Of a stretch of DNA of 64,000 nt, positions 36,619 to 47,400 are shown piece after piece (position 1 is the stretch's first letter; every line of letters starts with the position of its first letter). The notes beneath the pieces are model-generated. The model was not told the origin of the DNA, searched no databases, and was given only the letters and a program-made list of their open reading frames with translations. Origin of the DNA: Tigriopus japonicus (lineage: Eukaryota > Arthropoda > Copepoda > Harpacticoida > Harpacticidae); the NCBI GenBank assembly GCA_010645155.1, contig CM021316.1:5476954-5540953 (forward strand), given 5' to 3'. The position numbers and the translations under genes were made by a program.

Positions 36619-37917
36619 TAGGGACGGGCAGAAAGTGCAAATAATCTTACCCTTTTAGTTACCAAAAGTTGCAAAAAAATGTGCCCAAAAGTGCAAAACA
36701 AAGTGCAGAAAAATTTTGAAAGTGCAAATAAATGTCAAAAAAGTGCAAATAAATGTCAAAAAAGTGCAAATAAATGTCAAAAAAGTGCAAATAAATGTCA
36801 AAAAAGTGCAAATAAATGTCAAAAAAGTGCAAATAAATGTCAAAAAGAGCAAATAACTTGCATTTGGACTTAAAACGTCATTCATGGAGTACCCACGGCT
36901 CCTAATTGAGCAGGAGAAGTCATTTACAAGTTCTAAAGACATTTGAGACCAGTTTGAGGTGAAGAGACAATGCCGCACAAGTAATGGAGTTCTATTAATT
37001 AGGTCACTAGCAAAAAGGATGTAAAATCATGAAAAATACTCTAGTCAACAATCTTCTGATTTTTTCATTCCTAAGGTGGTCTCGTGGATGTATGTACCCA
37101 AAATATTGTCGAAATACATTTAACAATTTTTTATATGGCTTTACATCACTCCGTTTTTGTCCTTCAAGTTGTTCAAAAATAGACATTGAAAATTGAACAG
37201 AAAAATACCCACGTGTGCCTAACAATTACATCAAAGAAAATAGTCATAAATGTGTTTTAAGCATGCTTTTAGTGGCATTACTTCAATATTTGGCCCATGG
37301 CCTAATTGCTAGAACTCAATTTCAAATGTGGCATTCATTGTCTCATCACATCAAAACTGTTCTCAAATACTTTTGGAACTTAAAAGTAATATCTTCAAGT
37401 CAATTAAACAATGTGTACTGCTACATTGATGTATCCTTAGCTTGATAATTTTAAGTTTATAACGGCCTTTTTTAGAAATAGCAATCTTTGTAGGCAGCAA
37501 ACCTAATTCTGCAATCTATATTGTTAGTAGATACTTCCATTACCAAAGCATGAGTTTCTTTAGGTTTGCTATTTGTTGGTTGAATGCAATGAGATTCTTT
37601 TGTCTAATGTTTAGTTTAGTAAACAGGATGTTATAGTTAAAGCAAGATGGTGAATAAAGTGTGAGGTTTGCGTCTGAAATGGACATATTTCTTCAAGGTG
37701 CTAAGAATGGTTGATTGCAAATGCAAGCTTTTTTGACTAGTTCAAAATTTGATCTTGAAACTAAATTTTTTTTCAAAAGCCACTACATTTTCTTAACAAT
37801 TTGTCAATTTTGGCCAAAAACGTAAATAAAAAGTGCAAATAAAAGTGAAAAGTGCAAAAGTGTAGAAAAATGGTTTTATGTTATCAAAAATCTTTTTACA
37901 CTATTTGCCCGTCCCTA
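36619..37917. mobile_element. hAT-like non-autonomous element 2 (1299 bp)
   Basis: The ends are the inverted repeat TAGGGACGGGCA (12 bp exact), with partial similarity continuing inward. The flanks are a perfect 8-bp target duplication, GTAATTAC, at 36611-36618 and 37918-37925. The left subterminal region carries a 21-bp tandem array, and the right one (37819-37872) carries looser AAAGTGCAAATAA words in the same orientation. No transposase was seen. The element is related to the one at 26336-27223 by these internal words and by the TAGRG end type, but the TIR sequences differ. Confidence 0.75.
36715..36850 (+). repeat. 21-bp tandem array in hAT-like element 2
   Basis: Six nearly identical units of AAAAAAGTGCAAATAAATGTC, with degenerate copies at both edges. 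Because the unit is a multiple of three the array reads as a 7-residue peptide repeat, but that is a by-product. The position, 100 bp from the element end, fits clustered transposase-binding sites. Confidence 0.85.
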
Positions 37918-37925
37918 GTAATTAC

Positions 37926-39191
37926 ATTTTCTCTCCATCTCTGCGTGGGAATGGCAATTGTGAAACAATCAATCAAAATTGGGAGGTGAGAAGATAAACT
38001 ACAAATTGGTTGATGTTTTGCTCCTTTTATTCCCAACCTAAGCATGTCAACTGACTCCTTACAAATTTACAGTCAAATATTTTTCGGAACGAAAGCACAC
38101 GAATCCAGGTAACTTTTGAACAATTTCTAAACGCACTTTACTTAGCATAAATGAACTCTCAATATTACACTATACTGATTTTTGAAATAAAATTATTTTT
38201 GCCGCTAACCAAAATTTCGAAATTTTAAAAATCTCGCTGTATGAATGATGCTGCCGTTGACTGTCAATATTCTTAAGTTTTACTTTTATGGTGAATTGTT
38301 TTTTAACTTGAAATATTCCAAAGTAATCATGGTTATATGTAATAAAGGTTTTAATCTTACAAGTATTTCTATTCTCGTACTCTTTTGGAATTGAGAGTGA
38401 GTAGAGTTTTTTCAGACCTAATCAGCGGAATAAAGACCAAAGGAATCTTTTTAAAATTATTGTAAACATTTTTATGCACGAAAATGAGACGTGAAAAATA
38501 ATACTATTGTGATAACTTTTGATAGGTTGTTTATCATGCTTTTCAGAGTTTCATAGACTATCCATCTCATGGATCTTGTAACTAGAGCTCTATTCTAATA
38601 TAGAGCTCCATCTACCGTCTCCAAATTGAGAGGTTGCTGTTGCATTTCAGAGAGTGTTAGCACAGAAAGATCGAGCTGCCTAAACCAATCACAAGGCCGC
38701 ACGTTCAGCACAATCATCTGTCAGTGAGATTCGAGAAGGCACACACACATACACACACATTGCCTAAGGCCTACTACTACTACAACTACTACTTCTTGCA
38801 TCTATAACACTACGCGTTCTACAAACACGGGTCCATGATGACAATTCGACCTCAATCGCGCCAATCAGAAGCCTGAACGAGTGTACATGTGGGCGAGACT
38901 TCATGGACCTACATAAATATATAATAATACTAATCTCTGCTGAAGTGTTCCCATTCCTCACGATGTCTACCATGGGTTTTTCTTAGAGAGAGCCTTAGTG
39001 CGAAATCCACTCTCTTGTAGTTGTTGTTATTGTGGTTTGTTGGGCATCGGGCCTTGTTTTCATGCGGTGGGCCCTCTAGCCTATTGGCTGTCGTCAAATC
39101 ACCCCAAGTATCCTTCACTCCATGCCTGCCACGTCTTATTTCGCTTGGGACCTGCACTAATTCTCTGCAAACTCTCTCAGGAAACCAAAAC
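37926..39191. other. Intergenic / 5' region of the YccV-domain gene
   Basis: AT-rich to about 38600, then more mixed with a CA-rich patch (38738-38762) and CTA repeats. No gene recognised; the promoter of the next gene should lie here. Confidence 0.35.
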
Positions 39192-39952
39192 ATGCCTTTG
39201 AATCGGGATCACGCTCAGTTCTTGGTCTTGTTCTTGTGTGTTCCAATTCAGTATTTGGCCGTGGAATACATGGGCTCCAATGAAGTATCGCGCACCTATG
39301 CAATTTCACAAATGGTATGTAATCATCAATTATTCATTGAGTATTGAAGATCGAAATCATTGGTTCTCAAGTTGACGTGTTTCTTCATCCACAGGTTACC
39401 CAATTTAAAGAGGTGCAATCTCAATGGTTGCGGGTGGAACCTTGGAAGAAATGGTGCCTCCAAATGGTTCTGAAGCTAACGGAAGGCCGTCATTTCACGG
39501 ATGATGGCCAAGAAAGTCACGAGTTGGGCGAGTCTCCCGCTTTTGAAGTGCTTAAATACCGCGAAAAAGACGGTTACTTCAGTCAGTCTGCTGAGGTCAG
39601 AAACCCAAAGTCCCCCTCGGTCAAATACCGAGTGGGTCAAGTGGTCAAGCACAAGCTTTGGGGCTATCATGGGGTCATCATTGGGTGGGATGAGAAGGCT
39701 CGAGCTCCGGAATCGTGGATCAAGCAAATGCATGGCGATAAGACCCATTGGCGCACTCAGCCCAACTATAGTATCTTGGTGGACACGCGGGATCGACCCG
39801 CGCCTCAAATTACGTATGTGCCTCAGGAGAATTTGGAGATTGTCAAGCAGGTCAAGATTCTTCATCCCAATATTGAGGATTACTTCGAGAATTTTGACGG
39901 TTCGCAATATTTGGCTCGTCCATGGCTCAAGGGAATTTATCCGAAGGATTGA
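39192..39952 (+). CDS. Membrane-anchored YccV-like (hemimethylated-DNA-binding fold) domain protein
   Basis: Two exons, 39192-39314 and 39395-39952, 226 residues. Residues 9-25 are hydrophobic (FLVLFLCVPIQYLAVEY), suggesting a signal anchor or signal peptide. From about residue 118 to 200 lies a YccV/HspQ-type barrel: KYRVGQVVKHKLWGYHGVI, then GWDEKA, QPNYSILVD and TYVPQENLEIV. It ends with HPNIEDYFENFDG and LARPWLKGIYPKD, the tail seen with this domain in FBXO21-like and stand-alone animal proteins. The bacterial name (hemimethylated DNA binding) reflects E. coli HspQ; a DNA role is unlikely for a membrane or secreted protein. Function unknown. The gene is tail to tail with the next one. Confidence 0.85.
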
Positions 39953-40129
39953 GAGCCTCCTCAGCTACCCCGGCTAAATCCGGAAATAGATCCGCATAAT
40001 CTGTGATGTTTCTTAGACAATGACCACAACGTCTGGGAAATTCTTTCAAAACGACTTGTATTTTTACATAATTTCCGTTTTCCTAACAGTCTCTTCGGAA
40101 CTATCTAGCTATGTTTTTAATGTCTATTA

Positions 40130-40135
40130 TTTATT
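40130..40135 (-). terminator. Poly(A) signal of the small membrane protein gene
   Basis: TTTATT on + (AATAAA on -), 89 bp beyond the stop codon and before the 3' end of the convergent YccV gene. Confidence 0.55.
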
Positions 40136-40223
40136 CATTGGCAGTAAACTCGAGTTAAATCTATACGGAATATGTATATTTCTTCATCAATAGAACACAA
40201 CGGAAAGCATGGAAATCGATCTA

Positions 40224-40672
40224 TTAGAGCATTTCACTTTGTTGAGATGCAGCTGTGGACATTCTCGAATTAATTTGTCGAGGTAATGTTTCATAATCGG
40301 AACGCGTGGATCGGGTCATTGTGCTGTATGTTCCATTACTTTGCTTCTTGGGATATCGCATAATCCGTGGAGGCGGATTATAAAACCCATGTTTGTGTTG
40401 CCGTGTGTTACGGTACCTAAAAGTAATGTAATAACGATGCCAGGTTTGAAATGGTAAAATCAACATGTTTTCTCTTCCTACCGGGTGTAGCACATCAAGA
40501 AGAAGGTTAAACCGGAGAGGAACAATAAAGTGGCAAAGAAGATCAGCACAAACAAGACCGTGCCTCGCACATAATTCTCGTATGCCATGGCAATCCGTTC
40601 ATCTTCTGGTGAGATGCGACCGCTGGAGGCATAACCTCCCCGATAATTTTCTCCATCCACCACGTAGGACAT
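40224..40672 (-). CDS. Small single-pass membrane protein, unrecognised
   Basis: Two exons in minus order, 40672-40482 and 40416-40224, 127 residues in phase. Residues 1-36 are polar (MSYVVDGENYRGG ... EDERIAMAYENYV). Residues 38-62 are a strong transmembrane helix (VLFVLIFFATLLFLSGLTFF). The remaining 65 or so are basic and polar with Tyr, Pro and Ser (NPPPRIMRYPKK, SDYETLPRQ). No signal peptide; a type II or III single-pass topology is likely. Coding use and a clean intron support a real gene, but I do not recognise the family. Confidence 0.7.
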
Positions 40673-40990
40673 GATGTGAAAATATTATGACGGAAAATGT
40701 ATGGATTTTACGAAAAAAATATACGAATCAGATGCCTCTGGATGTTGTTCAAAGTGTTGTTTTCAAAATCAAGCACTGGTGACGCCCAAGACTTCGGGCA
40801 AGCTCAGCTTCAGCCAAAGGCTCTTCTTATACCTGACAGGCCCGCGAAATGTAAGGGCCCTCTCGATGAAAGTAGATGTACCTGGATCAACGGGCTCGAA
40901 GGACCATTCGGTCACGCAACCTACTTTCTTTGAAGAAACTCTCTGAAAAAGTGCCTTGACCAAAACGACCCTTTTCGTAGATGAAGGAAG
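40673..40990. other. Upstream region of the small membrane protein gene
   Basis: Short intergenic stretch before the nested transposon. Presumably holds the minus-strand promoter; no element recognised. Confidence 0.3.
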
Positions 40991-40992
40991 TA

Positions 40993-41765
40993 CGTGGGGT
41001 ATCCAAACTATAGGTAGACTGGGCCTGTATTTCGTTAAATTGTACCATTTTCAGATTGCTGTAAAAAATCGAAATAAAGATTTAACTCTTGTGAGCAGAT
41101 GTTATTTCACAAATTTTTTTGTCAGGCAAACTTGTTCGAAGCTATGATTTAGTTAAGGAAGCCAGAGTGGCCGTGCGTACTAATGCGGCTGATAAGAGCC
41201 GAGTGTAAGTGCTTTCCCAGACGGCATAGGTTCGAATCCTGTTGGGGATCGGATTGAAGCTGTCGGGAGAAATCCTTATTTACAGGGAATCGCATTCCTT
41301 GTAGCGGTAGTAGAAAATCCGCAACCACACACAAAAAAAATTTAGACAAGATATGTTGGGTGTCTCTTGCACGTTTCAAAAAATGGACCTCAAGAGCGAG
41401 AAACTCGTCAAAATCCAATATCTTGTAAAGTTAAGATGTTGCTCATGTTCATATTTCTATGTTTGATGAACATTTGTCCAGAAAAAAATGATAAATTTCG
41501 ATTTGAGACAGCTTAGCTTTGAAAGATACATTATTTTTGTCATGCTGCTCGCTCTCGACGCTTATTTGCTATGTATACAGGGGTCAACCAACATACCTTG
41601 TGTAATTTAATCATAGCTACAAGCAAGTTTGTCTAAGAACAAAATTTGTAAAATAACATCTGCTCCCAAGAGATGAATCTTCAATTCGATTGTTTTCATC
41701 AATCCAAAAATCGTACATGTAAACGAGTTACAAGCCCAGTCTACCTCTAGTCTGGATATCCCTCG
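40993..41765. mobile_element. Long-TIR element flanked by TA (Tc1/mariner-like MITE)
   Basis: The first and last 150-160 bp are inverted copies of each other at roughly 75% identity. Matching blocks include GGTAGACTGGGC, GAGCAGATGTTATTT, CAAACTTG and AGCTATGATT. The ends read CGTGGGGTATCC and CGAGGGATATCC and abut TA on both sides (40991-40992 and 41766-41767), as expected for Tc1/mariner-type target duplication. No transposase is present. A SINE has been inserted just inside the left TIR. Confidence 0.65.
41158..41339 (+). mobile_element. tRNA-derived SINE nested in the long-TIR element
   Basis: The head has a tRNA Ser/Leu-like A box (GTGGCCGTGCG) and a perfect B box (GGTTCGAATCC at 41229-41239) but does not fold as a full tRNA. 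The body follows, ending in a short A-rich tail. Direct repeats flank it: ATTTAGTTAAG (41147-41157) and ATTTAGACAAG (41340-41350), two mismatches, consistent with LINE-mediated insertion. Confidence 0.65.
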
Positions 41766-41767
41766 TA

Positions 41768-43988
41768 TGTAACTCTGATATGGTTAATCTCACAAAAACG
41801 CATGCAGCTCAAAAAGATACGACAGAAAACAATTCTTTACCTAAATCTAGTTGAATTCTATTCATGACACCCTATTTTCGATTTTAGCCAAATTTTGAAG
41901 GGAGTTACAAGTCGGAGTCACGAACGAACGTTCTGTTTTCAGAAATGATTCTTCACGGGAAAAATCGTCGTCTCATAACTTGGTTGAAATAGCCTTTTCC
42001 AACGCTCGGTATGGCTACAAGCAACGTACTTTTACACATACGTACAATGTACCAAATTAGGAACCATTTATTAAATCTACCCTTCCCCTTTCAATTTTTG
42101 TCCGAATGTTATATGAAATCTTTGAGGCTTCAGAACGCAAGATAAAAATCCAATCCCTGTTTTGGTCAGATTCTGAGCTTTCCAAGTGCAACGCAACAGT
42201 GTTAGTAAAGATGCAGTGGCTTCTGACTTTTCAACATGGTTCCATGAAGAGCAAATCATCCCGTAAGAAATGTGTTAGTAGGGAAGAACCTCATTTAAGA
42301 ATCTTTTCACTTTTATTTTAGTAATCGTGTTCAATAATTTAGCAAAGGTATGAAAAAACTTGGGGAAATTGATTCGACGATGAACATTCAGTTCACTCAT
42401 TTTGAAGACAAGCAACTGATTGATAGATTGGTTGGTTGACGTCTGTCGGTCGGTCTGAGAGTGTTTTTATATATGTGTATGCATGCACGGACATTCTTGT
42501 CCATGTCGATTATTTGGTTGTTGGCTTGAATGAGAAATGATTTTTGTTGTTGTTGTTCTTCTTCTTCTTTGTTCACTTACGCACTAATTTTGGAATGATT
42601 GGAATTTCTTACAAATGCTTGGTTCAAAAAACTCGTTCGAAAGTCTGTACAAAGGTGATTTTGAAGAGAAACCATGGCCATAGTATTGGCAAACATAAAA
42701 GATAATAGTAATTTTAATAATAATAATAATGATAAAAATGATGACGTTGAAGTGAAACGTGAAGATCAAGTTCGTGAGATTTAGACAAATGGGGAAACAA
42801 GTAGGTAGTTTCATGGATGGGGAGGGGGAGAGCGGGGGAAAGACTTGAAACGTTCACTTTTGAAACAAAGACAACAAAACAGGCAGGAGTTTTGAATTCA
42901 TTAAATCGTCTTTTACGTACATGAATATTGATTATCAAAGAAGCGAGCAGGCTGGCAATGAAAATTAGAGGATGCGAAATAACGAGGTTGGTTGATTTTG
43001 TTACCGTACTAAGAATTGCAGGAATGAGGAGCATGATTATGAAAATAACATAAAATGGGTCGAGAGGTTTCATCGAAGGTCTGCTTTGGTATAGCAAATG
43101 ACTTTGCCGGAATTGTTTGTTTCCTTGGACTAGATCTGAAAAGTCCCTTGGTGTATCAAATTGTTATCAGGAGGAGCAATAACAACGACACTGACGCCGA
43201 ACATCACTCTGAATAATCACGGCTTCAAGAAAGTAGCGTTCAATTTGTACTTGGGAGGAGAGGACACATCAAAAGAACGAGAAAGGGGTGGGGATATCTT
43301 GCAAACGGAGTAAGTAAGGAAAGGACTAGCAAGCTGATGGACGTGGATGGATGCCATGGAGACGAACACAACGTGGGTTACAAGGATGCAAATGCACAAA
43401 CAAGACCTCTCTCCGCTATGATTCAATATGTCACAAAGTGGACACGGACGAAAATGGTTCTTTTCTGTTTCCACTACGAAAACGGCCAATTTTTGTACAC
43501 AAAATGGAAAGAGGTACCTCGTTTCCGAGAGATCATTTTTTTTTGTTTGAAGAAAAAGCCCACCAAGAATGCTGGTCGGTCGTCGAGGGAGGATGAGGAA
43601 ACACATTCAAAGACGCCACCAAGCATGGCCGCGTTTGGAGAATTGTAGATACACAATCTAATCGTAATAGAGACTCGTGGTGGAGTGAGTGAAAAGAAAC
43701 GTTGACTTGAATGAGGACCAGGAGCACCATGAGAAGGTAAGTAGACTCTTGCATGAAGTTGGTGAGTGTGAAGATGATAATAAAGAGGAGGAAAAAAGAA
43801 CGAGGAGCGAGATGACAATGGAAATTTTGGATCGAGTGAGCAGTAATTTTGATACTGTCCAAGAAGGAGGTCTATGAAGGCGATAATCGGGCATGAAAAC
43901 TGTTGCTCTAGAGACTAAAAACTGTGAGAGAAGTATGCAGATATTGCGGAGGTTGAATGTAGTTTTGGTGACTGATGATGTAGAAGGT
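41768..43988. other. Intergenic / possible 3' region of the RhoGAP gene
   Basis: No coding gene supported. Open frames on both strands at 42714-43877 are low-complexity or shadow-like. The poly(A) site of the minus-strand RhoGAP gene could lie here but was not pinned down. Confidence 0.3.
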
Positions 43989-43990
43989 GG

Positions 43991-44022
<32 letters not shown>

Positions 44023-44023
44023 G
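43989..44023. repeat. (GTT)n microsatellite
   Basis: About eleven GTT units, ending in GCTGCAG. Probably in the 3' UTR of the minus-strand RhoGAP gene. Confidence 0.9.
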
Positions 44024-44177
44024 CTGCAGTAGTTGTAGTACTAGTAGTGGAAGAGGCGTGGCAACACTAATGAAAGTAGATGTTTGTTGTTGTTGTTTCA
44101 TAGTTGTAGAAGTGGTTGGTGTAGTGGTAGAGAAGTTGCTCTTGCAGTAGTTGTTGTTGAAGTAGTAGTAATAGTTG

Positions 44178-44290
<113 letters not shown>

Positions 44291-44485
44291 CAATACTTGT
44301 ATCTTGAAGGCATATAAAGGTCAAGCGCTTTGGTTTACGATCATTTCGATTGAAGACAAGTGTAGATTTCTCAAGAGGTGTTGGTAGGAAGTGGGGGCGG
44401 AACACACACGATAAAAGGAGGAGGAGAAGGAAGGACAGGTCCAAGGGAAAGGGAAGTGCGGTCCAGGCATTCGATCTCTTGGCTG

Positions 44486-47400
44486 TCATATCCTTGGTAA
44501 GGATCGGGTCAGGGGTGACTCGGATCCAGTGGTGGATCGTAATGGTTGAGTGGAGGCTATGCAGGAAGGGGGTGTCGAGGTGCTTGGTGCTTGGTGAGGC
44601 GTGTCTTGCGAGCCAGTCCGACAAAGCATAGCATGATGATGGTGAGCACCCAATGACGGACTCGAGGATCCGCCCTGACCGTCAACAGAACCCGTGCGTT
44701 TCAAATGCGGTCGACTACCCACCCCACTTTCGTAGCCCGTCACGATATGATGACCCGATCCAGTTGTCGACGAGGGCGTGCCGCTACTTTCCGAAGAGGA
44801 TTGCAGCGCCGAAGACGATCCCGCTAATTTCTCGGGCGTGCCAACGTTTCCGCTACTTCCGGATATTGAAGTGGCACATGCTCCTCCGCCAACCGCACTG
44901 CCTCCATTTTCCTTGTCTTTCTTCTTTGAAGACGACCGCCGAACGAGCCGACGTTCTTTGTCTTTATCCGAGAGACCCCTTCGTAGTCCGACCGAGGCTT
45001 GCGAGAGCGGTGTGGATTGGATGGGAGGAGCACTCGAGGGTGTGGCGAGAATGCCTTGAATATTGAGTGACACAGACGGCGAACTGGGCGTGGGGGCAGC
45101 AGTGAGAACTGAAATGAAAACACCACGGCGTTTTGAGGCAACCTGGTAAACGAAATGTGTTTGAGAGTGCAAGAACGTACCTTTGGAAACATGAGATGAA
45201 TGCTGAACTATGGGAGTGATGGAGGACGAAAGCTTGGAAGTATCACAGATACCACCCGGCGCATTCGAAGATGGGGCGGGAGAGAAGGCCAAAATCGAAG
45301 ATGAGGCGATGGGGGGAAGGGGAGTGGCAGATTCTTTGGAAGTGAGCTCGCGACCAGCTGCTGCTCTGGCACTTACGGGGACATCGGGTAGAAGAGAAGA
45401 GGGTCTGCTGGAACCGGGGGGTTGAGACCGGAGCCCGCACTTGACGGTTACAAGACCACTCGCGTCGGATAGAAACCATTCAGAACGGTGTTTCATCCGC
45501 TCAGTCTGGATCTCGTGGACCTGAAAGATGTCCGGAGAAAAGACACTGGTCAGAACCGGGCAAGATGAGCGTATTTGCGAATCAACATTCAGGGTTACGG
45601 GGTTAGTGGCAATCACATAAACTGGACAGGTTGTACAACCAGCGGTACATTTGGGCCGCTTCCAAGATTCCATTGGTTAAAGGCTGGACACGCACAAGAG
45701 TTTTCACAAATAAAGCAATAGCTGTCAAGCTCTCCACGAAGAAGAACCCGCACTATTCTATAGAGTATGTTACAACATAATCTTGACTTGGCTTACTGAA
45801 TAGAAGATCTACGACCAACCAACTTGTCGTAGGCCCATGTCCAATTCAATTTGTCCCGCTTTTCATGCATTTTAACACGACTCGATCCGATATGCGAAGG
45901 CCGAGTTTGGAATCCAGATCAGAGGTTAGATTTGGGGGAACACAAAATCCAACTCAACAAAATCATCACTCCGTGCAAGTGTAAAATGACCCGAATAAAA
46001 CGAGAGAAATGGCAGGCAAGGGAAAGGAAAAGGTTGGGATCCATTATAGAAGGCGCTGTGGGGTTAATGGTTTGACAATGGCCGAGAAGGGATTTAGAGG
46101 TCTAGGCTTGATCATAACCGGCAAGAATGCCGATTCCTCGAGTCACTGGATCGTGAGCCCAGGCTCGCAGGCCCACTGTAAGGCATTAGGAAGGAGTGTC
46201 GATTAGCTCGTTGGCTCACCTGTGGTAGGCACTGGGTAATATGGGACTTGCTCTCCGACCCTCGACCGGGTCGTCTTGGAAGCGTTTCACTTTGTTGGGA
46301 TTGTTGTAAGGCAGATGTGGGCGTTTGATTGTAGCGAAGACTCGGACGGCCGAGGGTGTGACTCCGGAATCCTGACGACGAACTAGCTTCGGGAATGCCT
46401 CCCAAAACCGAAGGCGACCCACATGACGAAGGTGATGACACATTCTGGTCATCCAATGAGATCGAGAGCCGTCCCTGCGGGTCAAGCGTGCAATTCTCGG
46501 GAATGATTTCGAGTGAGCCCGTCTTTTCTAACGAGGCGGGTTGATGGCGACTTTCACCACACGAGCCTATGCAATCTAAACTAGCATCCATATCATCACG
46601 GGTACCCGAGCCAAATGTGGTTGGTGGGTAGGTGAAGAAGATGAATTCGTCTTCCACCCGCAGAATGCGGCCTGTCAATCGGGCGTAGTATTCGTAATTC
46701 TCTCGTCCGTATAAATCGCGAACACCGAAATGTTCGATGAAGAACGTGGTTACTTTGGTGGCCAGCTGGATCAAGAAAGAGAAAATGAGAGATCTGATTA
46801 GTTGGGGTGACTTTCAAGGTCCCAGTGTAAACTGAACGTGACATTAAGGCCATGATTTAATCAAGAGCTCATTTGCTTTAAATTTCGAGTTGTGTGGGAG
46901 TTTTCTGTGAATGTGATTTCCAGTGTGTACTTTTGTATAAGAAGTGCATCCTCCTAGCGATCCTCCTCCTGCTCCTCGATCCTCTGACTAATAATGACAG
47001 TGGAGTGGTGATTTCAGTACACCTGGTTATCATGCATGGTCACAACTTACCCTCTTTGGGGGCGTGGAGCACATCAAACAAAAACACGTGAGGGTTTGAT
47101 TTTAGTGTACCTAGGGTAATCTAGGGTACACAGATTGGATTTCGATTCAAATCACTTGCTTTTGGGCCTTTAGCCAGTTCGGACAGCAGCGATGATCGTC
47201 CATCGTGTTTCTATTATTGCTACTACACCAAACCCGTCCATTTACGAGACTAACGAGTAAAGAATGTCAGAATTAACTCAAGGACGGGACAAGTCATGAA
47301 GGGTAAACAAAAGGTGGGAGGGAATACTGTCGAGGGATGCGTGTTGTTTTTAGGTCATATATTAGAATCATCGTGCAAAAGTAACTAGTACATGGTTTGC

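Noticed and set aside
36655..36978. Repeated LTFICTF / SANKCQK peptide frames
   Set aside because: Artefact of the 21-bp tandem array in hAT-like element 2.
41158..41250. Functional tRNA-Ser or tRNA-Leu gene
   Set aside because: A and B boxes are present but the acceptor stem does not pair, and the sequence continues into a SINE body with an A-rich tail and flanking repeats.
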